Positions 9,608 through 19,873 of a stretch of 64,000 nucleotides of DNA are shown one piece after another. The stretch spans positions 62,001-126,000 of the forward strand of contig CAYPIE010000002.1 in NCBI GenBank assembly GCA_964410665.1. Reading direction: 5' to 3'. A program made the position numbers and the translations under genes. Position 1 is the stretch's first letter. Each line of letters opens with the position of its first letter. This DNA is from CAYPIE01 sp964410665 (GTDB lineage: Bacteria > Planctomycetota > Planctomycetia > Gemmatales > Gemmataceae). The notes beneath the pieces were generated by a model. That model did no database searches, was not told the origin of the DNA, and saw nothing but the letters and a program-made list of their open reading frames with translations.

Positions 9608-9707
9608 NNNNNNNNNNNNNNNNNNNNNNNNNNNNNNNNNNNNNNNNNNNNNNNNNNNNNNNNNNNNNNNNNNNNNNNNNNNNNNNNNNNNNNNNNNNNN
9701 NNNNNNN
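9608..9707. other. Assembly gap (100 N)
   Basis: Exactly 100 unknown bases, a conventional scaffold-gap length, so the true size is not known. The gap ends 47 bases before the preferred start of the giant exported-protein gene. The promoter and leader of that gene may be partly missing. Apart from the palindrome and repeats listed, I see nothing in 9213-9754. Confidence 0.95.
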
Positions 9708-9754
9708 ATGATGGCGATTAATGATGGACAGCGTGTTGTAGATTGGAGACAGCG

Positions 9755-12700
9755 ATGCAACCAGCACAATACTCTCATGGATATCCATTCTGCCAACGTC
9801 GGAGATTGGCGTTTGAGTCGTTGGAAGATCGAACGACCCCTGCCCTAATCTGGGTGACGAGCCTTGATGACAATCTGAATCGGGATGGCATGATTACCCT
9901 TCGTGAGGCGATTCAAGCTGCCGAGACCGATACCTCGGTGGACGGTTCGGTCGCGGGGTCTGGAGCGGACACGATTCGCTTTGAACCTGGCTTGGTTGCT
10001 GGAGGCGACCAACGCATCGTGCTGTTCTCGTGGAACCGCGAGAACCAAACTGGCAACGATTCTGATTGGTTTGGGCCGACCGCATTCCATATTTCCACAC
10101 CGGTCCAGATCGCCGGACCATCCGGGGAACATGGTGTAACCCTAGAAGCGCAACAGTTCTCGGGACCTGGCAACGTCGACAACACCCAGCGTCTGTTCAC
10201 CGTGACCAAGTCCGGCGAACTCACCTTGGAGAACCTGACACTTCAAGGGGGCGTCGCTCGTGGTGGCAATGGAGCGAGTCAGGAGAATGGTACAGGCGGG
10301 GGAGGAGGACTCGGGGCAGGCGGGGCGATCTTGAACCAGGGCGTGCTCACGCTTCACGCGACGACCTTCCTCGATAATCTCGCTGTGGGAGGGAATTATG
10401 GAGGGCTGACCCAGGACCCCGTCGGAGGGGCGGGTGGCGGAGGCGGTGGTATGGGAGCCAATGCCCCAGTGCAGACGGATCCGCAACTTTCGGGTGCAGG
10501 GGGTGGGCCAAACGGCGGTGCTCCAGGGACTGGGGCGGGGGATCCCGGTGGCATCGGTGGCGGAGGAGCAGGTGGCTCGGTCGCCTTCTCTGGCGGAGCG
10601 GGCGGGTTCGGGGGAGGAGGAGGAGGCGCAGGCAACCAGTCAGGGAGTCCCGTCGGCGGTCATGGTGGCTTTGGTGCGGGTGGCGGAGCCGGCGGATCCC
10701 CCGGCAACGACAATGGGCCCGGCGGGTTTGCCGGTGGTGGTGGCAGCGGCGATGGTGCGGGTGGAGGAGCTGGTCTAGGCGGGGCCATCTTCAACGCTGG
10801 AGGTGTTCTCACCATGGTCAACAGTACCCTCACCAACAATCGAGCCTGGGCCGGAGTCAGCCCGGCGACTGTTGACCAGGCCCGTGGTCTGGGCGGGGCC
10901 ATTTTCAACCTCAACGGCCAGGTGCATCTGACCAATGTGACCATTGTCGGGAACTTGGCCACCAATGCTTTGAGTGAGCCCGATATCGAGGGTGGTCAAG
11001 CGTTGTATAGCCGCGCCGAGAACGACGCGCAGGTGACCAGTGTTACCGGCCCTGCCAGCCAGGCCATGGTCACATTGACCAACTCGATTCTCGGTCAATC
11101 CGGTTCTGGCAGTCTGGACGTGGTAATGGATGGCCCCCATCAACTCGCTGGGAGCCATAACCTCATCATCGATCAGCTGGGCTATACGGGTGACCGCACC
11201 TTGACCGTGGATCCGCAGCTGGGGCCGCTACAGGACAATGGCGGGCCGACTCCGACGATGGCACTGCTCCCCACCAGCCCGGGTGTTGGCGTTGGAACGC
11301 GCACGTCTGCCCCAGGGACGGATCAACGAGGCCAACCTCGCACACCGATCATCGATCTTGGTGCCTATGCGTTGAATGTTGCAGGGAATACGCCGTCGAT
11401 AACCATTACCGAAATCATGTTCAACCCCAGTAGCTCTGAGCCGGCTTGGGAGTGGATCGAGATCTACAATTTCGGAGTCGAGCTGGTCGATCTGACTGGT
11501 TGGGTGTTGGACAACGGGGATGACGACACCGTCAGCGGTGCCAACTTGGGCGAGGGATTGCTCGCTCCCGGTCAAACGGCGATTCTATATAACGCTGATG
11601 CCATCACGGCTGCCGCCTTTGAAGCTGCTTGGGGAGTCCAACGAATGTTGATCGGGGTCGGACAGTGGAATGTTGCATTACCACTGGCCAATTCTGGAGA
11701 TCGCATTGGACTGTGGCAGTCTGCAACCGAGTATCAGGGTGACCATCAAGACCATCGGCGATCGGTAATCAGTGTCGATTTCGGACAATTCAACTTTCCC
11801 ATCGGGAATGATCAAGGGTCGATTTCCCTCATCGATCTTGAGGAGAACCCCAACTTGGGCGCTAACTGGGCAGTGAGTCTCCAAGGTGAAGCTAACGCCT
11901 ATCAAAGCCAGAACGCTGGTGGAAACAGCGGCAATGATATAGGCTCTCCTGGGCGCTTGCCCCCACGAGCGATTCGTTGGGTTGGCAGCGCTGGCCGCTG
12001 GGCCGATCTCGGCAATCCTGGCTGGGATCCCGAACTGCCCCGCGAAGATGATATGGCGTCGGTTCAGAATGGAGCCATCGTCACGGTTGAGCAGAATGAT
12101 GCGGTTGCCGGCCATCTCAACCTGGGCACAGAGCCCACGGGTGCCGGCTCCCTCCAGCTGACCGATGCTGCCGCTTGGTTGCACATTAGCGATCAGATCC
12201 GCGTCGGTGATGCCGGGGGCATCGGCAGCATTGTACAGCGAGCGGGCAATATCGAGGCCGGGGGCTTGACCATTGGGCTGAGCAACTCCGCTACGGTAGG
12301 TTCTTACCAGCTTGAAGGCGGCTCCCTCGTCGTGACGGAGGAGACGATCTTAGGGGGTGATGGTGGGGCCCTGGCCACATTCACACAGACCGGCGGTGTA
12401 CACCAAGCGGACGAGATCCAATTGGGGATGGGTAGTCAAGGTGGGACCGTCAGGTATACCTTGTCCGGCGGTGAACTGCGCGCTCGTCATCTCCACGCGT
12501 TCGGTCACCCTTCCGGCAACGGTATGGTGAACCTGCAATTGATCGGCGTGAATAGCACGCTAAGTTTCGAATCACTCACAATCGAGTCACCCGTTGCGAC
12601 AGGTTCTGTGGTGACCTTGAGCCTGGACTATGATCAAGGGATCACGCCGATCCTGCTGACCGAGCAAACCACCCAGCTGGTGGGCCAACCGGTTCTGGAT

Positions 12701-15700
12701 TTTGACTTTGTCGGTGAGCCTCCCGCTATCGGGACAGTCATTCCACTGATTCGCCATTTGAATGGTACACCGGCGCTGGCGGGAACGTTCCAGCTTGACG
12801 ATCAGACCCCCCTGCCCGATGATACCCGTTTTTTCATCGGGGCGAATCTCGTGCAGATCGACTACGATCTGATCCTCGATGGGGACGGCATCGCCAATGA
12901 CATCGGCTTGACTCTGCTGTTCGATGGCACGAATCGACCACCCTCGATTACCAGTGATGGGGGAGGGGATGAGGCGACACGGAAGATCTCAGAAAACACC
13001 CACAGCATCACCACGCTCGTGGCGATCGATCCCGATCCAGGCGACATTCTCACCTTCCGCCTCGTCGGAGGAGAAGATGGCGATGCCGTCACACTCGACC
13101 CGGTGACAGGCGTCCTCGCCTTCGCTGAAGCTCCTGACTTCGAGAACCCCAGCGATGCCGGAGGTGACAATCGCTTCCAGGTCATCGTCGCTGCCGCAGA
13201 TTCCCAAGGCGCGAGCGATACGCAGACGTTAACCGTGGAAGTGTTGCCTGTTCCTGAGGGCCCGATCGTTCTTGACCAGAGCTTCACGATTGCCGAGAAC
13301 CCGCCGATCGGCAGCGTGCTCGGTACGGTTCAGGCCAGCGATCCAGACGGTGATGCCACCTGGAACTTCGCCATCAGTGCGGGCAACCCGAACGGAAGTT
13401 TGGACATTGATGCTTCGACGGGTGCACTGACGGTGGCGGACCCTACTAGGCTGGATTACGAGCAGAATCCCTCGATGGCCCTGGAAGTGACGGTAAGCGC
13501 CTCTCCGATACTGTCACAGACATTCGATCGGTTACCTTTCGCTGGTGCAGAAACCAATGCAGAACTCCCGAGTGGTAGTCCTCTCCCCCATCCGAGTGGG
13601 TCAAATCATGGCGGACCCGGTCTGGATTTTCGCACTGTCTGGTGGGACACTCGAGGCAACCCCACCGGCGGGCCAGTGATCACCCAGGTCGATGGCGATA
13701 GTAGCGACTGGATCGGAGTCGACTCTCAGACGGGTCGCGTTGATCTTCCAGATACCGCGCCGGATGGCAGTCTGTACGGACCTGGTCAGCAGTATTTTGT
13801 CGTCAACGACCCGGATGGTCGGTTAGAGCTCACTTTTGAACCAATCGATGTTTTTGCATGGACCAATCGATCTATAAGCCTTTCCTACTATGTAAATGCT
13901 GACAATTATGAACCAGGAGATACCCTCGAGGTGCGCATCAGCGATGGCAACCAAATCTGGATCATTGAATCGTTGGGGGCGGCACAACTAGGTGAGCGAG
14001 GCGACCAATGGACGACACTTGCCATTGATTTGGAATCGCTCATTGTTTCGCAGAATGCTGATCCCAGACAGATTCAGCTGATCTTGGCGGTGGACACCAA
14101 TGGGGCCACCGAAACCGTGGTGTTCGATGATATCGTGGTGACTGGCGATCCACCGGCGGATTCAGTGACAGCAAGCATTAACGTCACGGTACAAGATGTC
14201 CTGGAGATCATCACCTTGGGTCCCCTGGATGATGCGATTTCGGTGCCGGTGGATACGAACCTACGCATGACCTTCGAACAGGACGTTGTAGCAAATCAGG
14301 GTCACATACGTGTCCATCGTAGCGCCGACAACACCGAAGTGGCACGTATCCCTCTCCTCGATCCGGAAGTCACCATTAACGGAGCAGAGGTGGCGGTAAC
14401 GCTCGGCAGCCTGTTGGAGCCGGGTACTCCCTACCACGTTCTGGTGGATGCCGGGGCACTGGGGAGTCGGCTGGATGACACGGTGGTGTTTCCTGGGATT
14501 GGCGATTCGGGAGTATGGAATTTCGCCACCGAAGAACTTTCGAGTAACCAGCCGCCCGTTTTTCTCGACCAAACCTACAGCGTCGTTGAAAACGTGCCTT
14601 CGGGGACTCTGTTAGACACTTTACAGGCAAGCGATCCTGATCCGACCGACCAGTTGACCTTTGAAGTCAACGGGGGAAACGGCGTGGGCGTATTTGATAT
14701 CAGTTCCGTAGGGGTGCTGCAAGTGAGCGATGCCTCTGGTTTGGTCAATGGCCAGACTTACACGCTCGATGTCACGGTGCGCGACGATGGTCTTCCGCCG
14801 CAGTCGGCATCAGGATTGGTGACGATTCACATTACCGCAGCTCCCGGAGTGGTGATTCTCGATGATGGAGATGCCGGCTACGCCGAAACTGGTTCATGGA
14901 GTCGTGTCACCGGTCGCGGCTTTGATGAGGATGTCCGCTTCGGCAGTGCAGGCGGTAGCGTCGACACCGCTCACTGGCGCTTCTCGGTCGATCCAGGCAA
15001 AGTGTATCGGTTGGCCGCGAGTTGGGTTCCGGCAAACAACCGGGCCACGGCTGCTCCGTTTACGATCTACGACGGGATGACGGTGGTCAAACGCATCTCC
15101 ATCGACCAGCAACAAGCCCCCGATGATTTTGTCGAAGCTGGCTTCGCATGGGAGGAGTTACTCATTGACCATACCGCTTCGAGCGAAACTCTCATGGTAG
15201 AGTTACAAGATGCCACGAATGGATTTGTTGTTGCAGATGCGATTCGTCTTCAAGAGGCGGTGCCGTCGCCTGCCCTGGTCATTCGACCGATCGGAGGGTT
15301 GCGAACCAGTGAGCTCGGTACGACCGACACCTTTTCGATCCAGCTGGCAACCCCTCCCAGTGCGGAGGTGACAGTGAGCATCGCTGTCGATGATCCAACC
15401 GAGGGGAGTGTGAGCCCTAGCAGCCTGGTGTTTACTCCCGAGAACTTTGGTATACCCCAGACGGTTAGCGTCATCGGGGTAGATGATTTGGTCGATGATG
15501 GCGCTGTGGATTATACGGTGGTCACGACCGTAAGTAGTGGTGACAACGATTATATAGGTATCAATGGCCGGCCGGTTCATGTAAAGAATCGGGATGATGA
15601 TGGGCCGATGATTCTGGACGATGGTCAACCAGGGTTTACACAAACTGCCGGTTGGACCGTTTTCGCGGGAGGATTCGATAACGATGTGCTCCGCGCACCA

Positions 15701-18700
15701 CCCGGGGCCGGCGAGGTCCAGGCCGTGTGGAGTTTCACCGTCCGTCCAGGGCAGCCTGTGGAGCTGGCTGCGACCTGGACCCCGTTTCTCACCCGGGCCG
15801 CGGATGCGACCTATCGGATCTACGATGGCTCCCTGAATGGCAGGTTGCTCGGAACTTTTGTCCTGAACCAGAGGAACGCCCCCAACGATTTTGCCGAGGC
15901 AGGCGTGAGCTGGGAGGTGCTTGCCGACGTGTTGGTCGCCTCATCGGATACCCTACTGGTAGAACTCACCAACGCGGCGAATGGCGTGGTCATTGCGGAT
16001 GCTCTCCGCCTTGCTCCGTTCCAACCGAGCCCCGGGATTACCTTGGCGCCACGGAGAGGACTGGTTACCAGCGAAGCAGGAGCGACGACGCACTTTACTG
16101 TCAACTTGAATACAATTCCAATTCAGCCAGTGACCGTCACGCTGACCAGTAGTCATCCGGCGGAGGGAGTGGTGGCTCCTGATCAGTTGCTTTTCCTCCC
16201 GGAGAACTTTGGCCTTCAGCAAACCGTGACCGTGACTGGGTTGGATGACAGCATCGTCGATGGCGATGTGGCTTATCAAGTGAATACCGTAGCCACGAGT
16301 CTGGATTCGACATATGCGGGTCGCTCAGGCACTCCGATCGAAGTTGTCAATCAGGACGATGATGGACCGACGATCGCCGATGATGAAGAAGCAGAATTGA
16401 TTGGAAGATGGGGGACCGCACGGAACGGGGGCTTGGCGGGCAGCTATCGTTTTCGAGGAGCCGGAACAGGGCTGGCCAGCGCGATCTATACCCTGCCCGC
16501 CCCATCTAACATCCCACTCGAACTTGCCGTGACCTGGGTGCCGTATTTCTCGCGGGCGAGCAATGCTCCATACAGTGTCTTCGATGGCGACCCAGCGCTT
16601 GCGAACTTGCTCGGCTCAGTCACCGTCGATCAACAATTTTCCCCCGATGATTTTCACGCCGATGGTTTCGACTGGGAACGACTTGGCACCTTTACAAGCA
16701 CGACCGGCACCCTATCGGTGGTGCAGACCGATGCTGCCGATGGGGTCGTGATTACCGATGCCGTTCGTGCAGCCCGGGTTCCGGCGGGCTTGGCGATCTC
16801 TGCGGACGATCGACTGGAAACATCCGAAAGCGGTCGAAGCACCTCGTTTACGGTCGCGCTGCAAACCGCACCAATCGACACGGTCACGGTCACCTTAACC
16901 AGTGACACCCCGAGCGAAGGCCAAGTGACCCCGGCCGAGTTGGTGATTTCTGCGGATGATTATCATGTGCCGCGGCTGGTGACGGTGACTGGGGTGGATG
17001 ATGATCACCAAGATGGCTGGGTTGCCTATCAGATTGTCCTGGACACTTCGAGTACGGATCCGGACTATCACCAGCTTCCGCCCAGGGAAATAACCATCGG
17101 AAATCACGATAACGATGGCCCCATTTTGGTGGATGACCGTCAAGCCAACGTGGTTGGGGATTGGCGGACAGCCGCCGGAGGTGTGGGTGGAAATTATCGC
17201 TTTAAAACAGGGGACAATGGGAACAGCTACGTCCAATTTCAGCTTGAGGTACCTGTCAACCGTCCGCGCGAGCTGGCGACCACCTGGGTGCCGTTTTTCA
17301 CCCGGGCCACGAACGCTCAGTACCAGATTTTCGACGGAGATCCCGCCAGCGAAACCCTTCTCGGAAGCCAATCAATCAACCAACGGATTGCTCCCAACGA
17401 CTATGAACACACCGGCGTGGCATTTGAACGGCTTGGTGTGTATACCAGCCGTACGGGTACTTTGACCGTGCAACTGGCCAATGTAGGCAACGGTATGGTG
17501 GTTGCCGATGCCGTACGGGCCACGCCAATCCCTGCCGGTCTGGTAATCCAAGCCCGTCAAGACCTCGAGACTTCCGAGGCAGGTGGCATGCTGACGCTGC
17601 CCATTTTTCTGAGCACTCCGCCCACAGCCGAAGTCACCGTGAGCATCGCAAGTTCGGACAGCACTGAGGGAACGGTCACACCCGTGACGATCGTGTTTAC
17701 GCCCGACAACTTCGCTGAGCCGCAACGGGTCACGGTGACCGGGGTCGATGACCATCAACAGGATGGCGATGTGCAGTATCAGATCACAACGCACGCCCAG
17801 AGTAGCGATCCCGCCTATGCAGGCAAAACGGGAAGACAGTTGCTTGTGGACAATCGGGATGATGACCAGCCGCTCCTGATCGACGAAACCCAGGCCAACC
17901 TGATCGGCGGTTGGCGGCGTGCCAATGGGGGTTTTGCGGGAACGTATCGTTTTCTCGTCCCGGGAGAGGGGAATGCCCAAGCGATCTACACAATCTCGGT
18001 GAAGCCCAATCATCCGGTTGAGTTGGCCGCCACGTGGGTGCCGTTTCGAAGCCGGGGAACAGATGTAACGTATCGCATCTTCGATGGCACTCAAGCGGAT
18101 GGGCTGCTTCTCGACGAGGTGGTGCGGAACCAACAGCTTCCCCCGGATGACGAGCGAAGTGGGGGAATCGCATTTGAACGTCTCAGCGTGGTGCGTAGTA
18201 CCAGCGGAACGCTTGAAGTCGTGTTGAGCGATGCAGCCAATGGGGTCATCATCGCGGATGCCATTCGTGCTCGCACACTCCCACCCGGGTTACTGATTGA
18301 GCCAAGTGACCAGCTCACCACCCACGAGGCGGGTGGTACTGCGACATTTCGCATTCACTTGACCACGCAGCCCATCGACACGGTGACGGTAAGTCTGGCA
18401 AGCGATAATCCAACCGAGGGGATATTGGATCGATCAACGCTGATATTCTCTCCAGAAGAATATGACCTCCCCCAGACAGTCACCGTCATTGGGGTAGATG
18501 ATCGGATCAACGATGGGGATGTGGCCTATCAGATTGTCACCTCGGCGAGGAGCGCTGATTCGATGTACAACCTTGAAAGCAGTCTGAGCGTCTTCCTCAA
18601 GAATCGCGACAACGATGGGCCGATTCTGATCGATGATCTGGAGGCAGCGTTTCGGCTTGAGGACGATTGGGCTGCTTTCCCAGGCGGGTTTACCGGCAGT

Positions 18701-19042
18701 TATCGTTATAGCCCACCGGGAGACGGCACCCAAAAAGCGATCTTTACGGCAACCGGTCTTTCGCCAGGAACCTACCGAATCTGGAGCACCTGGGAGGCAT
18801 ATTTCAACCGTGGAACGCAGGTACCATATATCTTCTATGATGGCACGGTCGACACCGGGACCCCGCTCGAAACGGTGCTGGTGAATCAGCGCATCCCACC
18901 TCGAGCGCATGTTCGTGCGGCAGGTGTGGCTTTCCAAGAGTTGACCGAGCTCGAGTTGAGCGGCTCCATCTTGAGCGTTGAGCTGAACAACTTGAGCGAT
19001 GGCTTGATTATCGCTGATGCGATACGCATTGAGTTATTATGA
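9755..19042 (+). CDS. Giant modular exported protein: beta-helix, lamin-tail, cadherin-like and golvesin-like modules
   Basis: A 3095-residue exported, probably surface-associated protein. It opens with the planctomycete RRRLAFESLEDR..PA motif (residues 15-29) rather than an ordinary signal peptide. Next comes a right-handed beta-helix of the LREAI / choice-of-anchor type (about 35-545), interrupted by a Gly-rich low-complexity stretch (about 220-345). Then follow a lamin-tail domain (about 547-650), beta-strand repeats (about 740-960), cadherin-like domains (about 1060-1255 and 1600-1695) separated by a carbohydrate-binding-like segment, and a Big_5-like Ig domain (about 1480-1580). The last 1400 residues are a tandem array of golvesin-like and Calx-beta-like modules. 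No enzyme motif, dockerin or LPXTG was seen. GGAGA lies 6-10 bases before the ATG at 9755; an in-frame ATG at 9743 adds only four residues. It probably acts in adhesion or cell-wall structure, which is inference. Confidence 0.85.
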   Translation: MQPAQYSHGYPFCQRRRLAFESLEDRTTPALIWVTSLDDNLNRDGMITLREAIQAAETDTSVDGSVAGSGADTIRFEPGLVAGGDQRIVLFSWNRENQTGNDSDWFGPTAFHISTPVQIAGPSGEHGVTLEAQQFSGPGNVDNTQRLFTVTKSGELTLENLTLQGGVARGGNGASQENGTGGGGGLGAGGAILNQGVLTLHATTFLDNLAVGGNYGGLTQDPVGGAGGGGGGMGANAPVQTDPQLSGAGGGPNGGAPGTGAGDPGGIGGGGAGGSVAFSGGAGGFGGGGGGAGNQSGSPVGGHGGFGAGGGAGGSPGNDNGPGGFAGGGGSGDGAGGGAGLGGAIFNAGGVLTMVNSTLTNNRAWAGVSPATVDQARGLGGAIFNLNGQVHLTNVTIVGNLATNALSEPDIEGGQALYSRAENDAQVTSVTGPASQAMVTLTNSILGQSGSGSLDVVMDGPHQLAGSHNLIIDQLGYTGDRTLTVDPQLGPLQDNGGPTPTMALLPTSPGVGVGTRTSAPGTDQRGQPRTPIIDLGAYALNVAGNTPSITITEIMFNPSSSEPAWEWIEIYNFGVELVDLTGWVLDNGDDDTVSGANLGEGLLAPGQTAILYNADAITAAAFEAAWGVQRMLIGVGQWNVALPLANSGDRIGLWQSATEYQGDHQDHRRSVISVDFGQFNFPIGNDQGSISLIDLEENPNLGANWAVSLQGEANAYQSQNAGGNSGNDIGSPGRLPPRAIRWVGSAGRWADLGNPGWDPELPREDDMASVQNGAIVTVEQNDAVAGHLNLGTEPTGAGSLQLTDAAAWLHISDQIRVGDAGGIGSIVQRAGNIEAGGLTIGLSNSATVGSYQLEGGSLVVTEETILGGDGGALATFTQTGGVHQADEIQLGMGSQGGTVRYTLSGGELRARHLHAFGHPSGNGMVNLQLIGVNSTLSFESLTIESPVATGSVVTLSLDYDQGITPILLTEQTTQLVGQPVLDFDFVGEPPAIGTVIPLIRHLNGTPALAGTFQLDDQTPLPDDTRFFIGANLVQIDYDLILDGDGIANDIGLTLLFDGTNRPPSITSDGGGDEATRKISENTHSITTLVAIDPDPGDILTFRLVGGEDGDAVTLDPVTGVLAFAEAPDFENPSDAGGDNRFQVIVAAADSQGASDTQTLTVEVLPVPEGPIVLDQSFTIAENPPIGSVLGTVQASDPDGDATWNFAISAGNPNGSLDIDASTGALTVADPTRLDYEQNPSMALEVTVSASPILSQTFDRLPFAGAETNAELPSGSPLPHPSGSNHGGPGLDFRTVWWDTRGNPTGGPVITQVDGDSSDWIGVDSQTGRVDLPDTAPDGSLYGPGQQYFVVNDPDGRLELTFEPIDVFAWTNRSISLSYYVNADNYEPGDTLEVRISDGNQIWIIESLGAAQLGERGDQWTTLAIDLESLIVSQNADPRQIQLILAVDTNGATETVVFDDIVVTGDPPADSVTASINVTVQDVLEIITLGPLDDAISVPVDTNLRMTFEQDVVANQGHIRVHRSADNTEVARIPLLDPEVTINGAEVAVTLGSLLEPGTPYHVLVDAGALGSRLDDTVVFPGIGDSGVWNFATEELSSNQPPVFLDQTYSVVENVPSGTLLDTLQASDPDPTDQLTFEVNGGNGVGVFDISSVGVLQVSDASGLVNGQTYTLDVTVRDDGLPPQSASGLVTIHITAAPGVVILDDGDAGYAETGSWSRVTGRGFDEDVRFGSAGGSVDTAHWRFSVDPGKVYRLAASWVPANNRATAAPFTIYDGMTVVKRISIDQQQAPDDFVEAGFAWEELLIDHTASSETLMVELQDATNGFVVADAIRLQEAVPSPALVIRPIGGLRTSELGTTDTFSIQLATPPSAEVTVSIAVDDPTEGSVSPSSLVFTPENFGIPQTVSVIGVDDLVDDGAVDYTVVTTVSSGDNDYIGINGRPVHVKNRDDDGPMILDDGQPGFTQTAGWTVFAGGFDNDVLRAPPGAGEVQAVWSFTVRPGQPVELAATWTPFLTRAADATYRIYDGSLNGRLLGTFVLNQRNAPNDFAEAGVSWEVLADVLVASSDTLLVELTNAANGVVIADALRLAPFQPSPGITLAPRRGLVTSEAGATTHFTVNLNTIPIQPVTVTLTSSHPAEGVVAPDQLLFLPENFGLQQTVTVTGLDDSIVDGDVAYQVNTVATSLDSTYAGRSGTPIEVVNQDDDGPTIADDEEAELIGRWGTARNGGLAGSYRFRGAGTGLASAIYTLPAPSNIPLELAVTWVPYFSRASNAPYSVFDGDPALANLLGSVTVDQQFSPDDFHADGFDWERLGTFTSTTGTLSVVQTDAADGVVITDAVRAARVPAGLAISADDRLETSESGRSTSFTVALQTAPIDTVTVTLTSDTPSEGQVTPAELVISADDYHVPRLVTVTGVDDDHQDGWVAYQIVLDTSSTDPDYHQLPPREITIGNHDNDGPILVDDRQANVVGDWRTAAGGVGGNYRFKTGDNGNSYVQFQLEVPVNRPRELATTWVPFFTRATNAQYQIFDGDPASETLLGSQSINQRIAPNDYEHTGVAFERLGVYTSRTGTLTVQLANVGNGMVVADAVRATPIPAGLVIQARQDLETSEAGGMLTLPIFLSTPPTAEVTVSIASSDSTEGTVTPVTIVFTPDNFAEPQRVTVTGVDDHQQDGDVQYQITTHAQSSDPAYAGKTGRQLLVDNRDDDQPLLIDETQANLIGGWRRANGGFAGTYRFLVPGEGNAQAIYTISVKPNHPVELAATWVPFRSRGTDVTYRIFDGTQADGLLLDEVVRNQQLPPDDERSGGIAFERLSVVRSTSGTLEVVLSDAANGVIIADAIRARTLPPGLLIEPSDQLTTHEAGGTATFRIHLTTQPIDTVTVSLASDNPTEGILDRSTLIFSPEEYDLPQTVTVIGVDDRINDGDVAYQIVTSARSADSMYNLESSLSVFLKNRDNDGPILIDDLEAAFRLEDDWAAFPGGFTGSYRYSPPGDGTQKAIFTATGLSPGTYRIWSTWEAYFNRGTQVPYIFYDGTVDTGTPLETVLVNQRIPPRAHVRAAGVAFQELTELELSGSILSVELNNLSDGLIIADAIRIELL
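10420..10790 (+). repeat. Gly-rich low-complexity coding segment
   Basis: About 120 codons of GG-A/S-G-rich sequence within the beta-helix region of the giant exported protein, encoded by GC-rich, purine-biased imperfect repeats (GGCGGAGGAGGxGCxGG type). It resembles the glycine-rich loops of other beta-helix proteins, and would be unstable in copy number and hard to assemble. Confidence 0.7.
14852..19039 (+). repeat. Six ~250-residue tandem modules in the giant protein
   Basis: Six copies of a golvesin-C-like domain begin near 14852, 15608, 16370, 17123, 17876 and 18623. Each opens with an [IL]-x-DD or DE turn, continues with a W-x-P/A-x(5)-RA/T strand and an IYDG/IFDG/VFDG turn, and closes with ..GxVIADAIR. 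Between consecutive copies lies a Calx-beta-like domain with TSE(A/S)G near its start and (V/I)TVTGVDD near its end, so there are five linkers. The spacing is a steady 249-254 codons. The copies have diverged in sequence, which implies an old amplification rather than recent slippage. Confidence 0.8.
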
Positions 19043-19171
19043 CGATTTGAAACGTCAAAGAGGGGCCCGCAGTGCATAAGCGGGAACCGGCTTGAGTTAT
19101 CTGCCTTGGTGCGGAAGAGGAGAGTACCTATCATGGTCTCATTCGCTCGTTATCCAAAGGAGCATCGCACC

Positions 19172-19873
19172 ATGCAAACCGAAGAATTGGACAGAGTCCT
19201 CCGGTCAACTCTGGAGGATCATCAACTGTCACGCAGTGAGAAAAAAGCGCTGCAGGCTTGGCTGGAGGAACGTCAACCGGATGGGACGCAGCTCTCGTTG
19301 ATCCAAGCGCGGGTGTTTGATCTGGCCCGATCGGAGATGGCTGATCCGCAAACGCCCCACATTTTGGCTTGGGTGGAAGATGTGGTCAAGGCTCTCCAAG
19401 CCTATCAACGTGCCCAACATTCTACCTCGGACCAACAGACGCCCTCCGAAGCATATTTTAGCCCCGAGCAAGACTGTGTCACGGTGTTGGAACACCTATT
19501 TCGCCAATCACGTCAAAGTTGTGATATTTGTGTGTTCACAATTACCGATAATCGCATCACTCGTGAGATTATCGCTTCGCATCAACGGGGTGTCCGGATT
19601 CGCGTCATCACCGACGATGAAAAAGCACACGATCTGGGCTCGGATATCGGTCGGCTACGAGAAACGGGCATCGAGGTTCGTGAAGATCGTAGCCCGTATC
19701 ATATGCACCACAAATTTGCTTTGTTTGATGACCTGCGCTTGGTAACCGGAAGCTACAATTGGACCCGAGGTGCCGCCGAGCACAATGAGGACCATTTTAT
19801 TGTGACAAATGATGCCGATCTGTTGCGACAGTTTCGTAAAGCATTCCACGAGTTATGGACGAAATGGGCGTGA
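19172..19873 (+). CDS. Phospholipase-D-like protein with a single HKD motif
   Basis: A 233-residue protein of the PLD superfamily. The C-terminal half has one HxK(x)4D(x)6GSxN motif, reading HHKFALFD then GSYNWT, as in Nuc-type endonucleases and mitochondrial PLD6/Zucchini, which form the active site by dimerising. The first 90 residues are helical and of unknown family. There is no signal peptide, so it is probably cytoplasmic; nuclease or phosphodiesterase activity is inferred. AAAGGAG ends 9 bases before the ATG at 19172. An in-frame ATG at 19133 has AGAGGAG 10 bases upstream and would add 13 residues, so the start is uncertain. The 3' end overlaps tadA by 19 bases, so the two are translationally linked. 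Confidence 0.8.
   Translation: MQTEELDRVLRSTLEDHQLSRSEKKALQAWLEERQPDGTQLSLIQARVFDLARSEMADPQTPHILAWVEDVVKALQAYQRAQHSTSDQQTPSEAYFSPEQDCVTVLEHLFRQSRQSCDICVFTITDNRITREIIASHQRGVRIRVITDDEKAHDLGSDIGRLRETGIEVREDRSPYHMHHKFALFDDLRLVTGSYNWTRGAAEHNEDHFIVTNDADLLRQFRKAFHELWTKWA

Noticed and set aside
10420..10790. Possible PE-PGRS-like contaminant because of the Gly-rich repeats
   Set aside because: The frame continues without break into planctomycete-type domains, so it is an internal low-complexity segment.
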